A DNA stretch of 64,000 bases from Kineococcus xinjiangensis (GCF_002934625.1 NZ_PTJD01000009.1:143794-207793), one strand, 5' to 3'; positions 10,939-20,655 are shown, counted from the first letter of the stretch. Translations and numbers: made by a program. Notes: generated by a model not told the origin, from the sequence alone.

Positions 10939-12534
10939 GTGGCGGCTGTCCAGTTCTTCCGTGACCTGCCCACTGCCGGGAAGCTGCAGGCGGTGAGCCT
11001 GCTGGTGCTGGCCTCGACGGTGACGGTGGGCGTGGTGGGCATCGACCGCCTCAGCCAGGCCGAGCACCACATGCACACGATGGCCACCCGCGACGTCGCG
11101 GCGGTCTCCGACGTGTCCACGGTGCGGGCCTCCTTCGAGCGCAGCCGCTTCCTCGTCGCCGAGCTCGCGCTGGCGCAGGACCCGGCCGACCACCCCAAGA
11201 CCGAGGAGAAGATCGCCAAGGTCGACGCGGCCCTCGACGAGGCGTGGAAGCACTACACCGCGCTGGAGTTCTCCGAGACCGCGAAGCAGGCCGATGCCTT
11301 CGCCGCCGCGCTGGGCTCCTGGCGCAGCATCCGCGACGAGAAGATGCTGCCCCTGGCCGAGGCGAAGGACTACGCCGGGTTCGAGCGGGTCCGCGTGGAG
11401 GAGGGCTTCGCCCACGTCGAGGCCGCCCGCGCCGCACTGGAGGAGATCGTCGCGGCCGCCAACGCCGAGGCCGCCGCCGAGGCCGCCGCCACGTCGGCGG
11501 ACTCCCGCAGCGCCCGCACCCTGATCATCGCCCTGCTGGTGGCGGCCGCGCTGGCCGGGCTGGCCCTGACCGTCCTGGTCGGCCGCATGATCAGCGTGCC
11601 GCTGCGGCGCACCGTCGAGGTCCTGCAGGGCGTGGCCGAGGGGCGCCTGGACCAGCGGCTGCCCGTGGACTCCCGCGACGAGGTGGGGCAGATGGCCGCC
11701 GCTCTCAACGGCGCGCTGGACTCCGTCGCCGGCACGCTGCGCGCGGTCGACGGCAACGCCCGGGAGCTGGCCGCGGCCTCGGGTGAGCTGACGCAGACCT
11801 CGGGTCGCATGAGCAGCTCCGCGCAGGCGTCGGCGCAGCAGGCCAGCAGCGTCTCCGCGGCGGCCGACGAGGTCTCGGCCAACGTGCAGACGGTGGCCGC
11901 GGGGGTGGAGGAGATGGGTGCCTCCATCCGCGAGATCGCCGCCGGCACCTCCACCGCCGCCGAGGTCGCCATCCAGGCCGTCGCCATCGCGGAGCGGACC
12001 AGCGCCACCGTCGGCAAGCTGGGGGAGTCCTCCGCCGAGATCGGCAACGTCGTCAAGAGCATCACCACGATCGCGGAGCAGACCAACCTGCTCGCGCTCA
12101 ACGCCACCATCGAGGCGGCCCGGGCCGGGGAGATGGGCAAGGGCTTCGCGGTCGTGGCCGGTGAGGTGAAGGAACTGGCGCAGCAGACCGCCCGCGCCAC
12201 CGAGGACATCACCCGCCGGGTGGAGGTCATCCAGCAGGACACCGCCGGTGCGGTCGCGGCGATCGCGCAGATCACCGAGGTCATCCACTCCATGAGCGAC
12301 GCCCAGGCCTCCACCGCCTCGGCGGTGGAGGAGCAGACCGCCACGACCGCGGAGATGGCGCGCAGCGTCGCCGAGACGGCAGCCGGGGCCGGGGACATCG
12401 CCGGCAGCATCACCACCGTGGCCCGCGCCGCCAGCCAGACCACCGGTGACGCCGAGAGCACGGCGCACTCCGCCGCCGACCTGGCCCGGATGGCCGCCGA
12501 CCTGCAGCAGCTCGTCAGCCGCTTCCGCTACTGA
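10939..12534 (+). CDS. Methyl-accepting chemotaxis protein
   Basis: Membrane chemoreceptor that controls CheA kinase. TM1 is at about residues 14-32 and is followed by a four-helix-bundle-type periplasmic domain. TM2 is at about 193-215, a HAMP domain at about 216-270, then a long cytoplasmic coiled-coil hairpin whose conserved tip is [35 protein letters not shown], near 380-415. I chose GTG 10939 (GGAG just upstream, short cytosolic N-terminus before TM1) over the in-frame GTG 10870, which would add 23 residues. A sigma-28-like site lies about 90 bp upstream. It is probably co-transcribed with the c-di-GMP gene that follows. The ligand is unknown. Confidence 0.92.
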   Translation: MAAVQFFRDLPTAGKLQAVSLLVLASTVTVGVVGIDRLSQAEHHMHTMATRDVAAVSDVSTVRASFERSRFLVAELALAQDPADHPKTEEKIAKVDAALDEAWKHYTALEFSETAKQADAFAAALGSWRSIRDEKMLPLAEAKDYAGFERVRVEEGFAHVEAARAALEEIVAAANAEAAAEAAATSADSRSARTLIIALLVAAALAGLALTVLVGRMISVPLRRTVEVLQGVAEGRLDQRLPVDSRDEVGQMAAALNGALDSVAGTLRAVDGNARELAAASGELTQTSGRMSSSAQASAQQASSVSAAADEVSANVQTVAAGVEEMGASIREIAAGTSTAAEVAIQAVAIAERTSATVGKLGESSAEIGNVVKSITTIAEQTNLLALNATIEAARAGEMGKGFAVVAGEVKELAQQTARATEDITRRVEVIQQDTAGAVAAIAQITEVIHSMSDAQASTASAVEEQTATTAEMARSVAETAAGAGDIAGSITTVARAASQTTGDAESTAHSAADLARMAADLQQLVSRFRY

Positions 12535-12649
12535 CGGGCGCAGCCCCTGGTCGCCCGGCGTCAGCGGGGCCATGCTGGGAGCAGTCCTTCCTTCGTGGTG
12601 CAGCGGTTGGCGCCTGGGTGGATCGACGTCGTCAAGTCCAGGAGGTCCC

Positions 12650-14682
12650 GTGGCCGCGCAGGAGGTCCGTGCGAGCACACCGCGGCTGCGACGGCGTTCC
12701 TCCCGGGACGCGGTGCCCGACCAGCTGCTGGCGGCGGCGCTGCTGGGCACGGCGGCGATCCAGGTCGCAGTGGTGCTCAACCCCTACGTCCACTGGAACG
12801 CGCCGATGGTGGTTCCGGAGGCGGCGGGCTTCGCGCTGCGGGTGCTGGCCGGGGTCTGGCTGCTGTCCACCGCCGGCCGCCCCCGTCGTCCCTGGACGTG
12901 GCTGGCGATCGTGCTGGCGGACGTCGCGCTGCTGACGTGGAGCTTCGCGGTGATCGGCGTCACCCAGGTCGGGATCCTCATCTCGCTGCTGGGGCGGTTG
13001 CCGTTCGTCTGCTCGGTCCTGCGCGGGCGGCAGCTGTGGGCGGCGGTCGCGGCGCTGCTCCTGCCGCCTGCCGTGGTGCTCGCCCACCGGGTGCAGTTCG
13101 TGGGGGGGGGTGGGAGCTGGGGGTGTTGTGGCTGTACTGGGTCGCGGCACTCGTCATCGGGGGCAGCACGCTGCGGGTCACCCGGGCGCTGGCCGCCGCG
13201 CAGACCCACGCGCAGGCCCTGGCCGCCCAGGCGCAGGCGTCGGAGGCGCAGGCCAGGGTCTCCGCGGCGCAGGCCCGGGATCTGGCCGGGCAGGCGCAGG
13301 AGCTGGCCGCGCGGGCGCAGGAACTGGCCGCGCGGCGGGAGTACGACGCGATGCACGACGCCCTGACGGGCCTGCCCAACCGCGTCCTCTACGCCGACCG
13401 CCTCGCCACCGCCGCCGCCCACGCCCAGCGCTGCGGGGCGGACGTGGCGGTGCTGCTCATCGACGTGGACCGCTTCAAGCTGGTCAACGACTCCCGCGGC
13501 CACCAGTGCGGCGACGAACTGCTCATCGCCCTGACCCGGCGCCTGACCCGGGCGGTGCGCGCCAGCGACACCCTGGCCCGCCTGGGCGGGGACGAGTTCG
13601 CCGTCATCGTCCAGGACGTCCACACCCCCGCCGACGCCCTCGCCGCGGCGGCCCACCTGCGTGCGGCGCTGCGCGAGCCCTTCCCTCTCGACGGCACCGG
13701 CACGGCAGGCCCGCAGTCGGTCTACGTCACCGCCTCCACCGGCATCGCCTTCGCCCGCGGGCGCGGGGAGGGGGAGCTCGAGGTGGTGCTGCGGGAGGCG
13801 GATGCCGCGATGTACCTGGCCAAGGCCCGCGGGCGCGGGGAGGTGGAGGTCTTCGACGAGTCCATGGGCGAGGTCGCCCAGCGCCGCCTGCACCTGGAGA
13901 ACCAGTTGCGCCACGACGTCGAGACCGGCTCCGACGCCCTCTCCGTCGCCTTCCAGCCGTTGGTCGACCCCCGGGACGGGCGCGTCCTGGGGGTGGAGGC
14001 CCTGGCCCGCTGGAACAGCACGCCCTACGGGGTGATCGGGCCGGACGAGTTCATCGCCATCGCCGAGGACTGCGAGCTGATCCACGACCTGGGCCGCTCC
14101 GTGCTGCACACCACCCTCGAGCACGCCGCCTGGTGGCACAGCCTGCATCCCGAGCTGGAGATCGCGGTCAACGTCTCCCCCGTCCAGCTGCGCCGGCCCG
14201 ACTTCGCCCAGCAGGTCAGCGCCGCCCTGGCCCGGGCCCGGGTGGTGCCGCAGCGGCTGTGCCTGGAGATCACCGAGAGCGTGCTGCTGGACACCGAGGG
14301 AGCCACCGTCGCCAACCTGCAGGCCCTGGACGAGGACGGCATCGCGCTGGCCGTGGACGACTTCGGCTCCGGCTGCTCCTCCCTGGGCCAGTTGCGCCGC
14401 TTCGCCATCTCCAAGCTGAAGGCGGACCGCTCCTTCGTCGACGATCCCGCCCTGCTGCGTGCCGTCGCCGACCTCGCCGCCGCCCTGGGCGCCTCCGCCC
14501 TGGCCGAGGGGGTGGAGACCCCGGAGCAGCAGCAGAGCCTCGTCCGGCTCGGCTACCGCCAGGCCCAGGGCTACCTCTGGGCGCGGCCTCAGCCCGCCAC
14601 CGCCATCACCGACCTGCTCGGCCCCCGACGGGAGACGCACGCGACGGTGACGCCACCGCCACCGCGTCGAACCGGCGGCTGA
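12650..14682 (+). CDS. GGDEF-EAL c-di-GMP protein, reading frame broken at a G9 tract
   Basis: Reading from GTG 12650 (AGGAGG at 12640-12645) gives a hydrophobic N-terminus of about 150 residues, roughly five helices. At nine consecutive Gs (13102-13110) the frame is lost; one more G, or two fewer, rejoins it to the downstream frame. The joined protein would be about 677 residues: membrane domain, Ala/Gln-rich coiled coil, GGDEF domain (LGGDEF near 312, with inhibitory RxxD five residues before) and EAL domain (EALARW, NVSPVQL, EITES, VDDFGSG, EGVET), all motifs intact. As sequenced, only the downstream part could be made, for example from GTG 13123, which has GGGAG upstream. This could be a sequencing error, a recent mutation or phase variation. 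Confidence 0.8.
13102..13110 (+). repeat. Nine-base G homopolymer at the frameshift point
   Basis: T followed by nine G within the last part of the membrane domain of the GGDEF-EAL gene. Upstream codons end VQFVGG; downstream codons, one base out of register, read WELGVLWLYWVAAL, a clear membrane helix. Ten Gs would restore the frame. Confidence 0.85.
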
Positions 14683-14699
14683 CGCCCTCCAGCCGCCGC

Positions 14700-16073
14700 T
14701 CAGGTGAGCAGCGTGATGCCCTCGAGGCTGCGCGACATGCGCTGCGCGTCGGTCGCGGCCTCGGCGATGGTGGAGCGCACTCCGGCCGTCGCGCTGCTCT
14801 GCTCCGCCACGGCGGAGGCGATGGTGCCCTGCGCCTCCACGACCCCGCGCATGACGTCCTGGATGGCGCCGAGGGAGGTCGCCGCCTCCTGCACGTCCCC
14901 GCGCACGGCGTCGACGACGCGGCGGATGCGCTCGGTGGCCTGCGCCGTCTCGGAGGCCAGGTCCTTGACCTCCCCGGCGACCACCGCGAACCCCTTGCCC
15001 AGCTCTCCCGCCCGCGCGGCCTCGATGGTGGCGTTCAGCGCGAGCAGGTTCGTCTGGTCCGCGATGCCGGAGATGCTCGTGGCGATCGCGTCGATCTCCG
15101 TCATCGTGCCGGCGAGCCGCTCGATCGTCACCGCGCTGGCCCGGGAGCGCGTGTCGGCGTCCTGGGCGGTACCGCTGGCCCGGTCCGCCACCGCGGCGAT
15201 CCTCGAGAACGCCTCACTGAGCCCGGAGATGACCTCGTCGGCGGAGGCCACGTTGTCGGTGAGACGCGCACCGGAGCTCTGCAGCTGCGCCAGCGCGCCC
15301 GCCAGTTCGGCGGCGCGGGCCTCGCGCTCCTGCAGGCGCCGGGTGGCCTCCTCCGCGGCGGCCGCCCGCTCGGCGGCCAGCGCCTCCTGCGCCGCGACCT
15401 GGGCCCGCTGCTGCGCGGCTGCGCGCTGCTGCTCCTGGCGGCGGGCCCGGTCGGCCTGCTCGGTGAACTTCCAGCCGTAGGCGAGGGCGGTGGCCTCCGC
15501 GAGCAGGAACGCGGCGTGCAGTGCGGCGAACGGGATCGGGTCGGCCTGGGCGCGGGGGTCGGAGAAGACGGCGTGCGGGTCGAGGAGGGTCAGCGCGACG
15601 TGGTGCACCGCGACGAAGGCCACGGCGAGCAGGAACGGCGCCCATGCCTGGTAGAGGGAGATCATCGCGAGGAGCACGTAGAACCAGATGTGCAGGTCCG
15701 TCAGCCCACCGCCGACGTGGACGAGGACGTCGGCGCACACCATCAGGCCGAGGCCCACGGCGCTCGCCCGCCCGGCCTGGGAGGTCAGGACGTTCCCCAG
15801 GACCGCCGCGACGGCCACGGCGGCGAGCTGGCCCCACAGCGCCGGGCCGGTCTGACCCTGCCAGACGCCGAGCACGGCCAGGACCGGGACGTGCAGCACG
15901 AGCAGGGCCAGGAGGAGGCGGTGCCGGGCGCGGAAGGCCTGCTCGTCGAGCAGCACCCCGCGCGGGAGCCACCTGGCCGGTTCGGCCCGAACGTCGTGGT
16001 CGATCTCCATGGAATCGATCCTCGGCAGCTGCGCCTTCCAGGTGGAGGGGTCCGGCGCGGTGACCTGGGCCAT
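14700..16073 (-). CDS. Receptor-like protein: multi-helix membrane sensor fused to MCP signalling domain
   Basis: A 457-residue protein. The N-terminal ~190 residues hold about six membrane helices with a recognisable segment, [20 protein letters not shown]. This is followed by an Ala/Gln/Arg-rich coiled coil (about 205-260) and an MCP signalling hairpin ([35 protein letters not shown]). There is no periplasmic domain and no evident HAMP. The start is ATG 16073, with GGGGAAG upstream; a GTG at 16130 is possible. It faces the upstream GGDEF-EAL gene (stops 17 bp apart). The same membrane module occurs on the phosphatase at 29891. The input signal is unknown. Confidence 0.85.
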   Translation of the reverse strand: MAQVTAPDPSTWKAQLPRIDSMEIDHDVRAEPARWLPRGVLLDEQAFRARHRLLLALLVLHVPVLAVLGVWQGQTGPALWGQLAAVAVAAVLGNVLTSQAGRASAVGLGLMVCADVLVHVGGGLTDLHIWFYVLLAMISLYQAWAPFLLAVAFVAVHHVALTLLDPHAVFSDPRAQADPIPFAALHAAFLLAEATALAYGWKFTEQADRARRQEQQRAAAQQRAQVAAQEALAAERAAAAEEATRRLQEREARAAELAGALAQLQSSGARLTDNVASADEVISGLSEAFSRIAAVADRASGTAQDADTRSRASAVTIERLAGTMTEIDAIATSISGIADQTNLLALNATIEAARAGELGKGFAVVAGEVKDLASETAQATERIRRVVDAVRGDVQEAATSLGAIQDVMRGVVEAQGTIASAVAEQSSATAGVRSTIAEAATDAQRMSRSLEGITLLT

Positions 16074-16210
16074 ACCCGGAGCTTCCCCTGCCGCCGGCAG
16101 CCTGCCTCGGCCGTGCCCAGCGCCGTTCACCCTCGAACACCACCGCTGACCCCCACGGCTGCGCCACCCGGGGGGCGTGCTCTCCAGGAAGCCGGTTCCG
16201 GCGTCGATGG

Positions 16211-16270
16211 AGTCGAGCGACGAGTTCGCTCGATCGATGGGTTCGTCCGTCGAGGGGTTCGTCTGTCAAC
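16211..16270. repeat. Inverted and direct repeats before the GGDEF gene
   Basis: CGAGCGA (16214-16220) and TCGCTCG (16226-16232) form a perfect 7-bp inverted repeat with a five-base spacer. Immediately downstream, GGGTTCGTCYGTCRA occurs twice in tandem (about 16240-16270). It lies 30-85 bp before the start codon at 16298 and could be a regulator-binding region. Confidence 0.45.
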
Positions 16271-16297
16271 GGGGTCGGCCGGGGATCGGGAGCGCGC

Positions 16298-17518
16298 GTG
16301 CTGAGGTGGCGGGAGCGGTGGTCCACTGCGCGCGCCCTGTGGTCGTGGCTGGTGCGGATCGGGCACGAGGATCCCCGGGTGCGGCGTCGGGGGCGCGTCC
16401 TCGTCATCGTCGCCGCGAGCAGCATCGTGGCGCTCATCCCCACGATGTTCGCGCTGATGGCCGTGCTCCCGGACTGGTGGCTCTCCACGACGCTCATCAC
16501 CGGGCTGTGCCTGGCCAACGCGGCGATGATCGCACTGGCCCGGGCCGGGCACGTCACGGTGTCCGCGGTCGCGCTGCTGGTCCTCAACTTCTCCGCGACG
16601 CTGGCCGGCGTCCTGGCCGAGGGGCACGCGTCGAACGCGCCGATCTTCCTGGTCTCACTGGTCCTGATCGCCGGCATCTCCCTGCCGACGCGCGCGCTGC
16701 CCTTCGCTCTGGTCGCGTCCTTCGCCGCGACGTTCTGCCTCCCGCTGGTCGTCGGCGGCCGCACCGAACCGGTCGCCTACGTGGAACTCCTCGCGCTCAC
16801 CACGGTGGTGGCGACCTTCGCGACGCTGATGGCGGGGGTGAACAACTGGGTCATCGACCGCTCCTTCGCCGAGGCCGAGCGCCTGACCGCGGCCCTGCAG
16901 GAGGCCAACGCCGACCTGGAGGACCGGGTCGAGCAGCGCACCGCGGCGCTCACGGCCGCCCTGAGCCGGTCCGAGTCGCTGGCCGGCCAGCTCGCGGAGC
17001 TCTCCGCCCGCGACCCGCTGACCGGCCTGTACAACCGCCGTCGCCTCGACGAGGAGTTCGACCGCGTCGCCTCGGCCGCGCAGGAGGGGGAGTGCGTCTC
17101 CGTGGTCGTGGCGGACCTGGACGACTTCAAGCGGGTCAACGACACCCTCGGCCACCACGTCGGGGACGTCGTGCTCCAGCGCGTGGCCGGCGCGCTGCTC
17201 ACCGGCAGCCGGGCGTCGGACGTGGTGGCTCGCACCGGCGGGGAGGAGTTCGTCCTGCTGATGCCCGACACCCGCTCGGAGGAGGCGGTGGCGTGCTGCG
17301 AGCGGCTGCGCGGTGTCGTCGCGGGCCTCTCCTTCGACGACGTGGCCCCCGGCCTGCGCATGACGGTCAGCATCGGGGTCGCCACCGGCGGCGCCGGCAG
17401 CGCGGCCGCGGAGATGCGCGAGATGCTGGTGCAGCAGGCCGACGAGATGCTCTACGCCGCCAAGCGGTCGGGGAAGGACAGGGTGCTGTCCTGCCTGTGG
17501 CAGGCGGCGCCGAGCTGA
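16298..17518 (+). CDS. Membrane diguanylate cyclase (GGDEF domain)
   Basis: Predicted to make c-di-GMP from GTP. About six membrane helices (residues 30-185) are followed by a coiled coil (ALQEANADLEDRVEQRTAAL, about 195-225) and a GGDEF domain starting DPLTGLYNRRRL. The active-site motif is GGEEF near residue 312, a functional variant. An inhibitory-site RxxD (RASD) lies five residues before it, so product feedback is likely. The GTG start has GGGAG about five bases upstream. It is transcribed divergently from the receptor at 14700-16073. No output domain besides GGDEF is seen. Confidence 0.9.
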   Translation: MLRWRERWSTARALWSWLVRIGHEDPRVRRRGRVLVIVAASSIVALIPTMFALMAVLPDWWLSTTLITGLCLANAAMIALARAGHVTVSAVALLVLNFSATLAGVLAEGHASNAPIFLVSLVLIAGISLPTRALPFALVASFAATFCLPLVVGGRTEPVAYVELLALTTVVATFATLMAGVNNWVIDRSFAEAERLTAALQEANADLEDRVEQRTAALTAALSRSESLAGQLAELSARDPLTGLYNRRRLDEEFDRVASAAQEGECVSVVVADLDDFKRVNDTLGHHVGDVVLQRVAGALLTGSRASDVVARTGGEEFVLLMPDTRSEEAVACCERLRGVVAGLSFDDVAPGLRMTVSIGVATGGAGSAAAEMREMLVQQADEMLYAAKRSGKDRVLSCLWQAAPS

Positions 17519-17612
17519 GGACCCCGGCGCGGGGCGCGGTCAGCGCATGGCGACGAGGACCCGACTGGTTCCGTTCTGCCACACCACTCCGGTGTCGCGG
17601 AGTCTCGGACCC

Positions 17613-17945
17613 TCACCGTTCCCGCGACCCGTCGGCGGCGGGGAGGAGCACGCGGTGCCGCAGCGCGAGGCAGGGGTGTTCCCGCCCTTCGCGGATCGCG
17701 GTGAGCAACTGCTCGACGTCGGCGGCGCTGAGCCCACCCAGCCAGGTGACGACGTCGAGGCAGAGCGCGCGGAAGGGCACCGGCGCGAGACCGACCTGCG
17801 CGCCGGGGCAGCCGGGCGGCGGGGTCTCCAGCCGGATGAGCACGGCGTCGGAGCGGTTGCGCACGACGGGGCGCAGCCGGTGCAGCAGTCCGACCTCGGC
17901 GGGGACGAGCAGGATGTGGAGCAGGGGTCGGTCGAGCCGCTTCAC
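17613..17945 (-). CDS. Unknown 110-residue protein, last gene of the zinc-free ribosomal operon
   Basis: The GTG at 17945 overlaps the rpmJ stop codon (GTGA), so translation is probably coupled to bL36. The codon pattern is strongly G/C at third positions, supporting a real gene. The sequence ([20 protein letters not shown], then FRALCLDVV and [17 protein letters not shown]) has no family I can name confidently. The C-terminal [13 protein letters not shown] pattern faintly recalls the last helix of MazF/PemK-type proteins, but that is weak. Its position suggests a job during zinc limitation or ribosome remodelling; this is inference. An alternative GTG at 17963 would add six residues. Confidence 0.65.
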   Translation of the reverse strand: MKRLDRPLLHILLVPAEVGLLHRLRPVVRNRSDAVLIRLETPPPGCPGAQVGLAPVPFRALCLDVVTWLGGLSAADVEQLLTAIREGREHPCLALRHRVLLPAADGSRER

Positions 17946-18064
17946 CCCTGGCGGGCCTTCCACCGGGGGTTGCGCTTGTTGAGGACGTAGACCTTGCCGT
18001 GGCGGCGGACGACGATCGAGCCCTCCTTGTTCTTGAGGGACTTCAGGGATGCGCGGACCTTCAC
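17942..18064 (-). CDS. rpmJ: 50S ribosomal protein bL36, zinc-free type
   Basis: A 40-residue protein reading [18 protein letters not shown] then [20 protein letters not shown]. The four zinc ligands (Cys/His) of the standard bL36 are absent, so this is the C-minus paralogue made when zinc is scarce. An AGGAGG ribosome site lies seven bases before the GTG. It lies downstream of the HU-like gene in the operon that starts with rpmB. Confidence 0.92.
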   Translation of the reverse strand: MKVRASLKSLKNKEGSIVVRRHGKVYVLNKRNPRWKARQG

Positions 18065-18131
18065 GGGCGTTCCTCCTGCTGGGCGGCGGGACCGGATGCG
18101 GGTGGCCGGGGCGGTATCGGGCGGGGCGGTG

Positions 18132-18419
18132 TCAGGCGGGTGCGGAACTGCCGGCGGCAGCCTTGAGCCGGGTGCCGGGGCTGATGCGCACGCCGTATGC
18201 GGCGGCGATCTGCAGGGTCTCCCCGGTGCGGGGGTTTCGCCCGGTGCGGGCGGCCCGCTCGACCCGTTCGACGCTGAGCACACCGGGGAGCCGCACGTCG
18301 TCCCCCCCAGCGACGGCCTCGACGAGGACGTCGCCGAGCGCCGTCAGGAGCGCGTCGGCCTGCTCCTCGGGAACGCCACTGCGCTGGGCGAGGGCGACGG
18401 TGAGCTCACGACGGTTCAC
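18132..18419 (-). CDS. HU-family DNA-binding protein
   Basis: A 95-residue HU/IHF protein that would bend and compact DNA as a dimer. The N-terminal helices ([20 protein letters not shown]) and the DNA-contacting beta arm with the family hallmark [10 protein letters not shown] (about residues 58-67) are clear. The GTG start has GGAGGACCC before it. Its place inside an operon of zinc-independent ribosomal proteins is unusual: HU needs no zinc, and a nucleoid protein is not an obvious Zur target. Either it shares the operon by read-through or its level is meant to change with zinc. Confidence 0.9.
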   Translation of the reverse strand: MNRRELTVALAQRSGVPEEQADALLTALGDVLVEAVAGGDDVRLPGVLSVERVERAARTGRNPRTGETLQIAAAYGVRISPGTRLKAAAGSSAPA

Positions 18420-18473
18420 GGGTCCTCCGGGTGCTGCGAGGGTTCGAGGACGGCGCCGGGCGGGAGGCCGCGG

Positions 18474-18779
18474 TCACCAGCTGGACTTGGTGACGCCGGG
18501 CAGTTCCCCGGCGTGGGCCATCTCGCGCAACCGGATGCGGGAGAGGCCGAAGGCGCGCCAGACGCCGCGGGGGCGGCCGTCGACGACGTCGCGGTTGCGC
18601 AGCCGGGTGGGGCTGGCGTCGCGGGGGAGGCGCTGCAGCCCGAGGCGTGCGGCGGCGCGCTCCTCCTCGCTCGCGGTGGGGGAGACGGCCAGGCGCTTGA
18701 GTTCGGTGCGGCGGCCGGCGTAGCGGGCGACGACCTCGCGGCGCTGCTCGTTGCGGGCGATCTTGCTCTTCTTGGCCAT
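18474..18779 (-). CDS. rpsN: 30S ribosomal protein uS14, zinc-free long type
   Basis: A 101-residue uS14 starting [17 protein letters not shown] and containing [20 protein letters not shown] and [19 protein letters not shown]. The zinc-binding CxxC pairs of the short form are absent; no cysteine is present. It lies two bases from the rpmG stop, in the rpmB-rpmG-rpsN order typical of C-minus operons in actinobacteria. It would replace the zinc form in ribosomes and release zinc under limitation. Confidence 0.95.
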   Translation of the reverse strand: MAKKSKIARNEQRREVVARYAGRRTELKRLAVSPTASEEERAAARLGLQRLPRDASPTRLRNRDVVDGRPRGVWRAFGLSRIRLREMAHAGELPGVTKSSW

Positions 18780-18781
18780 GG

Positions 18782-18949
18782 TCAGCGCTCCTCGCGGAAG
18801 TCGACGTGGCGGCGCACGCGGGGGTCGAACTTGCGCAGCACGAGGCGGTCGGGGTCGTTGCGGCGGTTCTTGCGGGTCACGTACGTGTAGCCGGTGCCGG
18901 CGGTGGACTTGAGCTTCACGACCGGGCGGACGTCGGTGGTCTTCGCCAT
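18782..18949 (-). CDS. rpmG: 50S ribosomal protein bL33, zinc-free type
   Basis: A 55-residue bL33 beginning [20 protein letters not shown], with [20 protein letters not shown]. It lacks the four cysteines of the zinc form. Its ATG overlaps the rpmB stop by one base (TGATG), so the two are coupled. Its stop lies two bases before the rpsN start. Confidence 0.95.
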   Translation of the reverse strand: MAKTTDVRPVVKLKSTAGTGYTYVTRKNRRNDPDRLVLRKFDPRVRRHVDFREER

Positions 18950-19185
18950 CAGAGCCGTTCTCCCTTGCCGAGGAGTTCGGTGACGACGGCGTCGATGCCG
19001 CGGCGGTCGATGGTGCGGATGCCGCGGGCGCTGACGGTGAGGACGACGTTGCGGCGCAGGCTCGGCACGAAGTAGGTGCGGCGCTGGACGTTCGGGTCCC
19101 AGCGGCGCTTGGTGCGCCGGTGGGAGTGGGAGACGGCGTGGCCGAAACCCGGGACGGCTCCGGTGACCTGGCAGCGGGCGGACAC
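18949..19185 (-). CDS. rpmB: 50S ribosomal protein bL28, zinc-free type; first gene of operon
   Basis: A 78-residue bL28 ([38 protein letters not shown]). Only one cysteine is present, so the CxxC pairs needed for zinc are missing. The GTG start follows GAGAGGAACCCCC. It begins the leftward operon rpmB-rpmG-rpsN-HU-rpmJ-unknown and is transcribed away from the Zur-like site at 19228-19242. Confidence 0.95.
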   Translation of the reverse strand: MSARCQVTGAVPGFGHAVSHSHRRTKRRWDPNVQRRTYFVPSLRRNVVLTVSARGIRTIDRRGIDAVVTELLGKGERL

Positions 19186-19227
19186 GGGGGTTCCTCTCGG
19201 TCGGGGCGGGTGCGCTACGGTAGTTAA

Positions 19228-19242
19228 TCATAATCGTTCTCA
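19228..19242. promoter_or_regulatory. Zur-like operator in the divergent ribosomal-protein promoter
   Basis: Read on the minus strand, TGAGAACGATTATGA is close to the actinobacterial Zur box (TGAAAACGATTTTCA-type), matching 12 of 15 positions, in an AT-rich patch that stands out from its surroundings. It lies between rpmB (leftward) and bL31B (rightward), so one repressor could control both units in response to zinc. Confidence 0.65.
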
Positions 19243-19258
19243 GATAGAGAGGTCCGCT

Positions 19259-19525
19259 GTGCGCCCAGGAATCCACCCCGGCTACGGCCCCGTCGTCTTC
19301 CGCGACAAGTCCGCCGGCACCAGCTTCCTCACCCGTTCCACGCTGGCGACCGCCCCGGCGCGGGAGACGGTCCAGTGGGAGGACGGAGGCACCTACCCCG
19401 TCGTGGACGTCGACATCTCCTCCGCCAGCCACCCCTTCTGGACCGGCACCGCGCGGGTCGTCGACACCGAGGGCCGCATCGAGAAGTTCCGCCGCCGCTA
19501 CGGCACCCCGGGGCAGCAGGCGTGA
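19259..19525 (+). CDS. rpmE2: 50S ribosomal protein bL31 type B (zinc-free)
   Basis: An 88-residue bL31B ([20 protein letters not shown], and [20 protein letters not shown]). It lacks the CxxC motifs of type A and has the extended form of the type B paralogue. GAGAGG lies about seven bases before the GTG. It is transcribed divergently from rpmB across the Zur-like site. The stop overlaps the start of the CobW-like gene (GTGA). Confidence 0.93.
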   Translation: MRPGIHPGYGPVVFRDKSAGTSFLTRSTLATAPARETVQWEDGGTYPVVDVDISSASHPFWTGTARVVDTEGRIEKFRRRYGTPGQQA

Positions 19526-20655
19526 ACGGACAGCGCGACCCCGACCCCCGCCTGCCCGTCACCGTGGTCGCGGCCATGGACGCGGTCCTGCGGGAGTCGC
19601 TCACCGCGGGTGCGCTCTGCGACGTCGGCGGCGTCGTCGTCCTCCGCTACGACCTCGGCCCGCGGCGCGCAGACGGCCTGCGCCGCACCGTCAGCGACGC
19701 GAGCGGCGTCGTCGAGGACGTCCACGTGCCGCTGGAGCACGCCTGCCTCGGGTGCGCGCTGCGCGAGGACGTCCTGCCCACCCTCGCCGCGATCGCCGCC
19801 AGCGGCCGCTGGGAGCACGCACTGCTGGCCCTGCCCGTCACCGCCGAACCCGTCGCCGCCGTCCAGGCCCTCGTCGCCGGCGAGGTGGGCGGCACGGTGA
19901 TGGAGGAGGTCGTGCGGGTGGCGGGGGTCGTCGCCGTCGCCGACGCGGACACCCTGCTGGCGGACGCCTTCGGCGACGACCTCCTCGAGGAGCGCGGCCT
20001 CGCCCTCGCGCAGGACGACCGGCGCGCGGTGGGGGAGGCCCTCGTCCACCAGCTCGAGGAGGCGGACGTCGTCGTCCTCGACGGCGAGCCCTCTCCGGCC
20101 ACGACCGCCGCGCTGCGCCACCTCTGCGTCCCCGCGCTCCACCTGCTGCGGCTGCACGAGGACACCGGGTCGCTGCTGCGGTCCTGGCGCGGCGCGGCCG
20201 GCCTCGACGGGCGCAGCGACCTGCGCCGGGCGGCCCCCAGCGGCGCCCCCGACGGCGACGGTGCCTGGACGCTCGAACTCTCCTCGCCGCGCCCCTTCCA
20301 CCCGCAGCGCCTGCTGGACCGCCTCGAGGAGCTGGGCGCCGGCAGGCTGCGCGCCCGCGGCGTCTTCTGGCTGCCGGGCCGCCCCGACACCGTCTGCGCC
20401 TGGGACGGCGCCGGCGGTCAGCTCAGCATCGGCGACCTCGGCACCTGGGAACCTGGTGAGGAGCGCCGCACCCACCTCGTCGTCACCGGGCTGGACGCGC
20501 GGGACCGGGACCGGATCCGCGCCGCGTTCCCCTGCGTGCTGGCGACCCCGACCGAGCAGGCCGCGGTGGAGGGGATCCGCGGCGGCGACGGTTTCGAGGA
20601 CTGGCTCGGGCCTGCGACGGCCGACGTCCTCACCGGGGCGCACGACGACGGGTGA
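19522..20655 (+). CDS. CobW/COG0523-like protein lacking GTPase motifs
   Basis: A 377-residue protein with the COG0523 layout: N-terminal nucleotide-binding-like half, CLGC in the place of the conserved CxCC metal motif, and a C-terminal CobW domain ([38 protein letters not shown]). The P-loop region reads [16 protein letters not shown] with no GxxGxGK[ST], and the NKxD position reads LDGEP. GTP hydrolysis is therefore unlikely. It is coupled to bL31B by a GTGA overlap and sits under the Zur-like site. A mycobacterial CobW-like factor (Mrf) encoded with C-minus ribosomal proteins recruits a hibernation factor; a similar role here is a guess from context. Confidence 0.8.
   Translation: MNGQRDPDPRLPVTVVAAMDAVLRESLTAGALCDVGGVVVLRYDLGPRRADGLRRTVSDASGVVEDVHVPLEHACLGCALREDVLPTLAAIAASGRWEHALLALPVTAEPVAAVQALVAGEVGGTVMEEVVRVAGVVAVADADTLLADAFGDDLLEERGLALAQDDRRAVGEALVHQLEEADVVVLDGEPSPATTAALRHLCVPALHLLRLHEDTGSLLRSWRGAAGLDGRSDLRRAAPSGAPDGDGAWTLELSSPRPFHPQRLLDRLEELGAGRLRARGVFWLPGRPDTVCAWDGAGGQLSIGDLGTWEPGEERRTHLVVTGLDARDRDRIRAAFPCVLATPTEQAAVEGIRGGDGFEDWLGPATADVLTGAHDDG

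Noticed and set aside
13366..16304. Long plus-strand frame running through the GGDEF-EAL gene and across the opposite receptor gene
   Set aside because: It crosses two well-supported genes in the wrong frame or strand and its translation is Arg/Gly/Pro low-complexity sequence.
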